A DNA stretch of 10,107 nt from CAZMOK01 sp964567785 (lineage in GTDB: Bacteria > Bacteroidota > Bacteroidia > Bacteroidales > JAGOPY01), in the NCBI GenBank assembly GCA_964567785.1, contig CAZMOK010000086.1, forward strand, positions 1 to 10,107, read 5' to 3'. Under the pieces are notes generated by a model. The model was given only the letters and a program-made list of their open reading frames with translations, did no database searches and was not told where the DNA came from. Below are positions 1-6,073 of the stretch, one piece after another. Every line of letters begins with the position of its first letter. The stretch's first letter is position 1. A program made the translations under genes and the position numbers.

Positions 1-49
1 CTGGGTACTGGGTGCTGGGTGCTGGGTACTGGGTGCTGGGTTCTGGGAA
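1..49. repeat. CTGGGTN heptamer tandem array (7 units)
   Basis: Seven consecutive 7-bp units read CTGGGTA, CTGGGTG, CTGGGTG, CTGGGTA, CTGGGTG, CTGGGTT and CTGGGAA. The first six bases are almost invariant and the seventh varies. The array begins at the window edge, so its true length is unknown. It lies downstream of copB in non-coding DNA. It is too short and has no spacers, so it is not a CRISPR. Function is unknown; comparable heptamer STRR families are known from heterocystous cyanobacteria. Confidence 0.9.
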
Positions 50-67
50 TCAGAGATTAGAGCTTAG
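49..67. repeat. Degenerate ATTAGAG heptamer repeat (about 2.7 units)
   Basis: Immediately after the CTGGGTN array the sequence continues as ATCAGAG, ATTAGAG and CTTAG. This keeps a 7-bp period but uses a different unit. The run is short and imperfect, so alone it would be weak. Its position directly between two clearer heptamer arrays is what makes it credible. Confidence 0.5.
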
Positions 68-92
68 TCCTCCTTCACTTCGTTACGGAGGA
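68..92. repeat. 25-bp imperfect inverted repeat (hairpin element)
   Basis: The outer arms TCCTCC (68-73) and GGAGGA (87-92) are perfectly complementary over 6 bp. Inside them the minus-strand RNA can add a few more pairs (U-A, A-U, C-G) separated by G/A mismatches, closing on a GAA loop. It lies 41 bp past the copB stop codon and could form the 3' end of that transcript. There is no U-tract on the copB side, so a standard intrinsic terminator is not supported. It sits between two heptamer arrays and may be part of the same repetitive island. Confidence 0.6.
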
Positions 93-103
93 TAAAAAGT
101 TTA

Positions 104-145
104 GATAATTGTTCATTGTTCATTGTTCATTATTAATTATTCATT
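104..145. repeat. GTTCATT heptamer tandem array overlapping the copB 3' end
   Basis: Three perfect GTTCATT units occupy 111-131. Degenerate units in the same phase flank them: GATAATT (104-110), ATTAATT (132-138) and ATTCATT (139-145). The last two cover the copB stop codon (133-135) and its final codons, so the Met-Asn-Asn C-terminus is written by repeat-like sequence. On the minus strand the unit reads AATGAAC. The perfect core is certain; the degenerate flanks are an interpretation. Confidence 0.8.
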
Positions 146-2133
146 TTTCTTTTAAGGAACTGCGCATTTATAGCTACCGCCACAGTGCTGAGGCTCATCA
201 GTATGGCCCCCACGGCAGGGTTGATCATGATCCCGGCCCAGTAAAGGGCGCCCGCACCCAATGGCAGTGCCACCACATTGTAAGCTGTTGCATAGATCAG
301 GTTCTGGATCATTTTTTTATGGGTTTCCCTGCCAAAAGAGATCAGCCTCGGGACATCCAGCGGGTCACTTTCAACAAGCACTATATCTGCCGTTTCAGCA
401 GCGACATCCGTGCCTGAGCCTATGGCAATTCCCACATCTGCGCGGGCAAGCGCCGGGGCATCGTTGACCCCGTCGCCGGTCATCGCCACAACCTTCCCTT
501 CATCCTGCAGTTCTTTGATCTTATCCTGCTTCTGATCGGGAAGCACACCGGCAAAATAGCCGTCCAGGTCGAGTTCAGCAGCAATGCCTTTGGTAACCTC
601 TTCATTGTCGCCGGTGAGTATCCATGATCCAATGCCCATGTCTCTGAGCTTTTCGATCGCCTCTTTCGAAGTTTCCCGCAAACTGTCAGACAAAGCAACA
701 AATCCTGCTGCCTTGTTATCAATAACAACATAAACCAGGGTCTCCTGCCTGTCCTGGTCAGGTTTGTTTTTTAGTTCGATATTTTCCTTATCAAGATAGG
801 CTGGGCTTACGATCATCACCTCTTTGCCTTCTATCTTTCCTTTCACACCTTCGCCGGTAATATTCTCCATACCTTCGGCTTTGGGGGTTTCTATCTCCAG
901 TTCCCCGGCCTTCTTCAATATCCCGGCTGCAATAGGGTGTTCCGATTCTTTCTCGAGTCCGGCAGCCAGTCTCAACACCTCCTCATCCGAAACATCATCA
1001 TTCAATGAACCATATCTCGAAACACCGTATTCTCCTTTTGTCAGGGTACCTGTTTTATCAAACACCACAACCTCGATGTTACGGGAGTTCTCAAAGCTGG
1101 TCCTGTTCCTGATCAGCAAACCGTGGCTAGCCGAAACGGAGGTGGATATGGCAACCACAAGGGGTATGGCCAGTCCAAGTGCATGGGGGCAGGCAATGAC
1201 CATTACCGTCACCATCCTGTTAAGGGAAAAATTAAAATCACGTCCGGCAAGCAACCACCCTGTGAGTGTTATAACACCTACTGATATGGCTATAATGGTC
1301 AGCCAGAACGCAGCCCTGTCGGCAAGGTTCTGGGTTTTTGATTTATCCTTCCCGGCCTTTTCTACCATATCGATCACTTTCGACAGGTAGGTATCCCCGC
1401 CGGTATTTTTCACTTCGATCTTCAGGGATGAATTCCCGTTCAGTGAACCGCTCACAACTTCGTCATCCTTTTGTTTTTCGACCGGCTTCGACTCACCGGT
1501 GATGACAGATTCATCGATCGACGAAGAACCTTCATAAATAGTACCGTCGGCAGGGATCTTTTCACCCGGTTTCACCAGCACCTTATCTCCCGACTGAAGT
1601 TCGTTCACGGCAACTTCTTCGGTATCATCGCCTTTGATCCTGTGGGCTTTGTCGGGCATCAATTCTTTAAGCTTTTCAAGCGCACTCCCGGCCTGCATCA
1701 CCGACCGCATCTCTATCCAGTGGCCGGCTAGCATCACTACGATAAGCGTTGCCAGCTCCCAGAAGAATGGCTTCCCCGACAATCCGAACACTATGGCAGA
1801 ACTGTAAAGGTAAGCCACTGTGATAGCCAGGGCGATGAGGGTCATCATGCCCGGCTGTTTCTGTTTCAGCTCGTCAACCAGCCCTTTCAGGAAAGGCCAT
1901 CCGCCATAAAAGAAAAGGAATGTTGCCAGGGCAAAGATCACATAGCCCCTGCCAGTGAATTCCAGCTCGTAGCCAAGCCATCCCTGAATTGTTGTTGACA
2001 GAACCAGCAGAGGGATGGTTACTACCAGGGATATCCAGAACCTTTGCCTGAAATCCTCTGCCATATGTTTATGGTGGCTTCCATGATCATGATGATCATC
2101 ATGGCCACCATGTTTGTTGTTGCTATTTTCCAT
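133..2133 (-). CDS. copB: CopB-type copper/silver-translocating P1B-ATPase
   Basis: This is a predicted inner-membrane pump that exports a soft metal ion from the cytoplasm using ATP. The 666-residue protein opens with a His-rich stretch (8 His in residues 8-23) instead of a CxxC heavy-metal-associated domain. Membrane helices follow at about 32-50, 64-80, 97-117 and 124-140. The actuator motif TGES is at 212-215, the intramembrane metal site Cys-Pro-His at 315-317, the phosphorylated Asp359 lies in DKTGT, His-Pro is at 399-400 and the hinge TGDGVND at 552-558. The last helices carry YNVVALPLGAG and MSLSTVAVAINA. CPH together with MSxST is the P1B-3 (CopB) signature; the family exports Cu(I), Cu(II) or Ag(I), and which one applies here cannot be read from sequence. 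The ATG start is preceded by an A/T-rich leader with little Shine-Dalgarno. It starts 21 bp after gpmI, so it is probably co-transcribed with it. No copper regulator or chaperone gene is adjacent. Confidence 0.93.
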   Translation of the reverse strand: MENSNNKHGGHDDHHDHGSHHKHMAEDFRQRFWISLVVTIPLLVLSTTIQGWLGYELEFTGRGYVIFALATFLFFYGGWPFLKGLVDELKQKQPGMMTLIALAITVAYLYSSAIVFGLSGKPFFWELATLIVVMLAGHWIEMRSVMQAGSALEKLKELMPDKAHRIKGDDTEEVAVNELQSGDKVLVKPGEKIPADGTIYEGSSSIDESVITGESKPVEKQKDDEVVSGSLNGNSSLKIEVKNTGGDTYLSKVIDMVEKAGKDKSKTQNLADRAAFWLTIIAISVGVITLTGWLLAGRDFNFSLNRMVTVMVIACPHALGLAIPLVVAISTSVSASHGLLIRNRTSFENSRNIEVVVFDKTGTLTKGEYGVSRYGSLNDDVSDEEVLRLAAGLEKESEHPIAAGILKKAGELEIETPKAEGMENITGEGVKGKIEGKEVMIVSPAYLDKENIELKNKPDQDRQETLVYVVIDNKAAGFVALSDSLRETSKEAIEKLRDMGIGSWILTGDNEEVTKGIAAELDLDGYFAGVLPDQKQDKIKELQDEGKVVAMTGDGVNDAPALARADVGIAIGSGTDVAAETADIVLVESDPLDVPRLISFGRETHKKMIQNLIYATAYNVVALPLGAGALYWAGIMINPAVGAILMSLSTVAVAINAQFLKRKMNN

Positions 2134-2154
2134 ATTTAATATCCGAATTGAGAC

Positions 2155-3690
2155 CTAATCGCATTCCTTGAACAGGCAACAGCCTGTCATCTCTTTCGGG
2201 ACTTCAATGTCCATTATCTTTAGAATGGTGGGGGCAATATCTGAAAGCTTTCCATCGTGCAGTTTGACTTTTTCGGGGCCGTTCATCATTATCAGGTGCA
2301 CGCAGTTATTTGTATGCGCTGTATTGATCGAACCGTCCTCGTTCTTCATGAACTCGGCATTGCCATGATCTGAGGTTATGATCACTGTATAATCATTTTC
2401 AACTGCAGTCTCTGCCACCTCTTTTGTGCGCTTGTCAACCTCCTCACTTGCCACCCTGGCAGCTTCAAAATTACCCGTATGTCCAACCATATCAAGATTG
2501 GCAAAATTCAGGCAGATAAAGTCAGCCTCTTTTTCTTTGAGTTTAGGGACGATTTCCTCTTTAATCTCCCTGGCCGACATTTCGGGTTTTTTATCGTACG
2601 TGGCAACATCTGATGACTTCACCAGGATGCGCTTTTCGCCCTTGAACTGCTTTTCCCTTCCGCCTGAAAAAAAATAGGTTACATGGGGATATTTCTGTGT
2701 CTCTGCAATCCTTATCTGCCTCAGGCCTGCTTCCGATATAACTTCACCCAGGGTTTTTGTGAGGTTTTCCTTTTTGAACAACACATGGATATTTTTAAAA
2801 TCTGCGTCATAGCTGGTCATCGTTATATAATCAAGGTCCAGGGGCTTCATCCCTTCATTTTTGATCTTTTCCTGTGTGAGGACCCGTGTGAGCTGTCTTC
2901 CCCGGTCGGCCCGGAAATTGAAGAACAACACCATGTCGCCCTCCCGGATGGTTGTAAGCGGTTCGTCAGAGCCTTTTTTGGTTGCCACGATCGGTTTGAT
3001 GAATTCATCCGTTTCGTTGTTCGCATATTTCTCTTTCACAGCACCGATTATATCATCGGTCCTGGTCCCTTTGCCTTCAAGCAGGGCATCATAGGCAACC
3101 TTGATCCTGTCCCACTGGTTGTCGCGGTCCATTGCATAGTACCTGCCCGTTACGGTGGCAATGTGTCCGGTTGATTTTTTCAGGTGTTTCTGAAGATCCC
3201 TGATAAACCTGACACCGCTTTTCGGATCGGTGTCCCTTCCGTCGGTAAAGGCATGGATATAAAGATCACTTATGTCGTGCTCAGCAGCTATGTCGCAAAG
3301 CGCTTCAAGATGTTTGATATGGGAATGTATTCCTCCGTTTGACAGCAGGCCCATATAATGGACCTGTTTTTTATGTTTTTTCGCTTTCCTAAGGTGCTTA
3401 TGCAGGATCTTGTGATTGTGCAGGGTCTTGTCCTTTATGGCCAGGTTGATCTTCAGAAGGTCCTGCTCTACAACTCTTCCTGCGCCTATATGCATATGGC
3501 CCACCTCGCTGTTACCCATCAGGCCTTCAGGCAGCCCTACTGCAACGCCGCTTGCTTTTACTCTGCAATCAGGATATTCTTCCAGGCTTTTGTCAAAAAA
3601 GGGTGTATCAGCCTGGTCAGGGGCCGAAAACTGCTTGTCTTCGGTTATTCCCCAGCCATCAACTATTATTAAAAGTACTTTTTTACCCAT
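2155..3690 (-). CDS. gpmI: 2,3-bisphosphoglycerate-independent phosphoglycerate mutase
   Basis: This cytoplasmic enzyme interconverts 2- and 3-phosphoglycerate in glycolysis and gluconeogenesis, using two Mn2+ ions and a phosphoserine intermediate. At 511 residues it is full length for the family (about 510-515). Metal ligand Asp11 sits in IVDGWGI and the nucleophile Ser61 in GLMGNSEVGHMHIG. The substrate-binding part includes HSH at 122-124, HAFTDGRDT at 146-154 and FNFRADRGRQ at 257-266. The second metal-site residues are Asp400 and His404 in NLDMVGHTG, Asp441 and His442 in TSDHGNAE, and His459 in TAHTNN. It ends in TAG. The ATG overlaps the end of ppsA by 8 bp and has a clear GGAGG inside ppsA, which suggests translational coupling. 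PpsA and GpmI flank the enolase step of the PEP-to-glycerate pathway, fitting a shared gluconeogenic role. Confidence 0.97.
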   Translation of the reverse strand: MGKKVLLIIVDGWGITEDKQFSAPDQADTPFFDKSLEEYPDCRVKASGVAVGLPEGLMGNSEVGHMHIGAGRVVEQDLLKINLAIKDKTLHNHKILHKHLRKAKKHKKQVHYMGLLSNGGIHSHIKHLEALCDIAAEHDISDLYIHAFTDGRDTDPKSGVRFIRDLQKHLKKSTGHIATVTGRYYAMDRDNQWDRIKVAYDALLEGKGTRTDDIIGAVKEKYANNETDEFIKPIVATKKGSDEPLTTIREGDMVLFFNFRADRGRQLTRVLTQEKIKNEGMKPLDLDYITMTSYDADFKNIHVLFKKENLTKTLGEVISEAGLRQIRIAETQKYPHVTYFFSGGREKQFKGEKRILVKSSDVATYDKKPEMSAREIKEEIVPKLKEKEADFICLNFANLDMVGHTGNFEAARVASEEVDKRTKEVAETAVENDYTVIITSDHGNAEFMKNEDGSINTAHTNNCVHLIMMNGPEKVKLHDGKLSDIAPTILKIMDIEVPKEMTGCCLFKECD

Positions 3691-6064
3691 ATTTCCTCCG
3701 CTCTGCTTTAAGAATGTTTTTTATGCCTGTAGACACTGCATCCGGGTTAAAGGATATGCTATTGATCCCTTCCTCAACGAGAAATTCTGCAAACTCCGGA
3801 AAATCGCTTGGTGCCTGTCCGCACAGTCCGATTTTTGTCTCAGTTTTCAGCGCACCTTTTATGGCCAGCGAGATCATTTTCTTTGCAGCAGGGTTATTCT
3901 CATCAAATAAACCGCTTACTTCTGCCGAATCCCGGTCTATCCCAAGGGTCAATTGAGTGAGGTCGTTCGATCCGATCGAAAAACCGCTGAACAGTTCTGA
4001 AAATTCCTTTATCAGCATTACATTGCTGGGAATTTCCACCATCATATAGATATCAAGAAAATTACAGCACTTCTTGAGTCCCTGGCCCGCCATTAGTTTT
4101 AGCACCTTCCTTGCTTCATCAACAGTGCGGCAGAAAGGGATCATCACCTTCAGGTTGGTCAGCCCCATTTTTTCCCTTACTATGCACATTGCTTCACATT
4201 CAAGCTTGAAACCATCAATGTATTTTTCATGATGGTACCTTGAAGCCCCTCTGAAACCAAGCATCGGATTTTCTTCTTCGGGCTCAAACTCCTTACCGCC
4301 GATAAGCCCTGCATATTCGTTCGATTTAAAATCGCTTAGCCTCACGATAACGTCCTCAGGATAAAATGCAGCAGCAATAGTACCCACTGCATGTGAGAGT
4401 TTATCAGTGAAGTAATCCTTTTTGTTATCGTAATTTGAGGTCAGCTCCCTGATCTTTTTCTTCACCGATTTGTTTTCCAGCTTATCATAGTTAAGAAGGG
4501 CCAGGGGATGTACCTTAATGGAGTTGTTGATCACAAACTCCAGCCTCATAAGGCCCACTCCCTTTACCGGGTACCCGGCATACTTGAACGCCTGCCCCGG
4601 ATCGCCGAGGATCAGCATCACCCCGGTCTTCGGGGTTTCGAGCTTCCCGAGGTCAACTTCACTTTCCTTCCAGTCAAGGATGCCTTCATAAATATTTCCT
4701 TCGCTGCCTGTTGCGCATGAAACCGTGACTTCCTGGCCGTTTTTCAGTTTTTTGGTTGCATCTTCGGCCCCGACTATGGCAACGGCGCCTATTTCACGAG
4801 CCACAATGGCAGCGTGGCTGGTCCGGCCACCCTTATCGGTCACAATTGCCGAAGCCTTCTTCATTATGGTGTCCCAGTCGGGGTTGGTGATCTGTGTCAC
4901 CAAAACATCACCTTTGTTCAGCTTATCCGATTCATCGGGTGATTTAAGTATTTTTACCTTCCCCGATGCAATTTTACTGCCTATTGCCGTACCGTCCGCA
5001 AGTACCTTGCTCTCCTCTTTCAGCGTGTAGGTCTTTATTTTTCCTGTTTCTTTTTTAGAAGAATGGACAGTTTCAGGCCTGGCCTGCACAATGAACAGCT
5101 CATCTGAATTTCCGTCTTTGGCCCATTCAATATCCATAGGCTTATCGTACAATTCTTCTATGCTGATCCCCCAGCGCCCTAATGTTTCTATCTCCTTGCT
5201 GGAGAGCACATACTTATCTCTTTTCTTTTTGGGGGTACGGTTGTTTTTTGTAAGATGGGCTTTAGAGCTTGAATAGACCATCGTCTTCGACTTTGTCCCC
5301 AGTTTTTTTTGGAGGATGGCCCTGAAGTTCTTTTTCAGCGCTGATTTAAAAACATAATACTGATCGGCCTTCACATTTCCCTGGACCACATTTTCACCAA
5401 GGCCCCAGCTTCCGGTAATAAAAATAACTTTATCGAAACCACTTTCAGGATCGATCGTGAACATCACCCCTGCCGAGGCTTTGTCGGACCTGACCATACG
5501 CTGAACCCCCGCAGAGAGGGCCACTTCCATATGGTCAAAATCATTATCTTCCCGGTATTTGATGGCCCTGTCGGTAAACAGGGAAGCCATGCACTTTTGC
5601 ACCGAGCTCACCACATTATCTGCGCCTCTTACATTAAGATACGATTCATGCTGCCCGGCAAAGCTGGCTTCCGGCAGGTCTTCAGCGGTGGCAGAGCTTC
5701 GCACAGCCACACTTTGCATATTTTTTTCCCTCTCCTTTAATTCTTTATAGGCTTCTTTGATGGCTTTTTCCAGGTCATCCGGCATTTTTGCATCGAGAAT
5801 AAGCTTCCTGGCCTTCTCACCAATCTTCTTAAGGTTTTTGTACTCCCCTGTATCAAGGTCGTTCATCAGTTTCTCAAGAGGTTCCTTCAGCTCGTTTTCC
5901 TCAATGAAATGATTGTAGGCTTCTGCCGTGGTTGCAAAGCCATCGGGTACGTTGATCCCCTTACCTCCAAGCTTTGCGATCATTTCACCCAGTGAAGCAT
6001 TCTTCCCCCCCACAAGGGAGGTGTCATCACTGCCGATATCCGAAAAGTTCCTGATCAGGTCCAT
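3683..6064 (-). CDS. ppsA: Phosphoenolpyruvate synthase (pyruvate, water dikinase)
   Basis: This cytoplasmic enzyme converts pyruvate, ATP and water to PEP, AMP and phosphate, the entry step for gluconeogenesis from pyruvate. The 793-residue length matches E. coli PpsA (792). The N-terminal ATP-grasp-like domain shows GGKNASLGEM at 19-28 and VAVRSSATAEDLPEASFAGQ at 119-138. The swivelling phosphohistidine domain has GGRTSHAAIVARE with catalytic His417. Thr415, two residues earlier, corresponds to the Thr that the PEP-synthase regulatory kinase/phosphorylase modifies in E. coli. The C-terminal TIM-barrel has GVGLMRLEF at 502-510, LGFRGASRY at 602-610, GFSIGSNDLTQL at 694-705 and the active-site Cys748 in GLCGQAPSD. 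The retained GLCGQAPSD and overall length favour PpsA over pyruvate phosphate dikinase. A Lys-rich stretch (about 268-285) precedes the PMDIEWAKDG motif. It starts 9 bp after the UPF0182 stop and overlaps gpmI by 8 bp, so it sits inside an operon. Confidence 0.97.
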   Translation of the reverse strand: MDLIRNFSDIGSDDTSLVGGKNASLGEMIAKLGGKGINVPDGFATTAEAYNHFIEENELKEPLEKLMNDLDTGEYKNLKKIGEKARKLILDAKMPDDLEKAIKEAYKELKEREKNMQSVAVRSSATAEDLPEASFAGQHESYLNVRGADNVVSSVQKCMASLFTDRAIKYREDNDFDHMEVALSAGVQRMVRSDKASAGVMFTIDPESGFDKVIFITGSWGLGENVVQGNVKADQYYVFKSALKKNFRAILQKKLGTKSKTMVYSSSKAHLTKNNRTPKKKRDKYVLSSKEIETLGRWGISIEELYDKPMDIEWAKDGNSDELFIVQARPETVHSSKKETGKIKTYTLKEESKVLADGTAIGSKIASGKVKILKSPDESDKLNKGDVLVTQITNPDWDTIMKKASAIVTDKGGRTSHAAIVAREIGAVAIVGAEDATKKLKNGQEVTVSCATGSEGNIYEGILDWKESEVDLGKLETPKTGVMLILGDPGQAFKYAGYPVKGVGLMRLEFVINNSIKVHPLALLNYDKLENKSVKKKIRELTSNYDNKKDYFTDKLSHAVGTIAAAFYPEDVIVRLSDFKSNEYAGLIGGKEFEPEEENPMLGFRGASRYHHEKYIDGFKLECEAMCIVREKMGLTNLKVMIPFCRTVDEARKVLKLMAGQGLKKCCNFLDIYMMVEIPSNVMLIKEFSELFSGFSIGSNDLTQLTLGIDRDSAEVSGLFDENNPAAKKMISLAIKGALKTETKIGLCGQAPSDFPEFAEFLVEEGINSISFNPDAVSTGIKNILKAERRKYG
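3695..3699 (-). promoter_or_regulatory. Shine-Dalgarno of gpmI inside the ppsA 3' end
   Basis: On the minus strand the sequence reads CGGAGGAAATATG, giving a GGAGG core 4 nt before the gpmI ATG. It lies within the last ppsA codons (Arg-Arg-Lys-Tyr-Gly). It is the best ribosome binding site in the window, whereas the other starts have A/T-rich leaders. It supports the 3690 start and coupling of the two genes. Confidence 0.7.
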
Positions 6065-6073
6065 TATTCATAA

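Noticed and set aside
68..92. Intrinsic terminator for copB
   Set aside because: The hairpin is plausible, but the copB-strand sequence after it (GACTAAGC) has no U-tract, so I list it only as an inverted repeat.
1..145. CRISPR array
   Set aside because: The units are 7 bp, directly tandem with no spacers, and no cas gene is present.
480..731. Minus-strand frame inside copB that could suggest a frameshift
   Set aside because: The copB frame is unbroken from ATG to stop with all motifs in order, so the second frame is only an overlap artefact. The minus-strand frame at 7237-7482 inside UPF0182 is rejected for the same reason.
824..1390. 188-codon plus-strand open frame opposite copB
   Set aside because: It lies wholly antisense to the conserved P-type ATPase, resembles no family and has a Ser/Pro-rich low-information composition typical of a shadow frame. 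The same applies to the plus-strand frames at 2683-3174, 3416-3910 and 7439-8047.
2088..2103. Perfect 16-bp palindrome CATGATGATCATCATG near the copB 5' end
   Set aside because: It encodes the His/Asp-rich N-terminus, and alternating CAT/GAT codons give such palindromes automatically. An operator inside the gene is possible but not needed to explain it.
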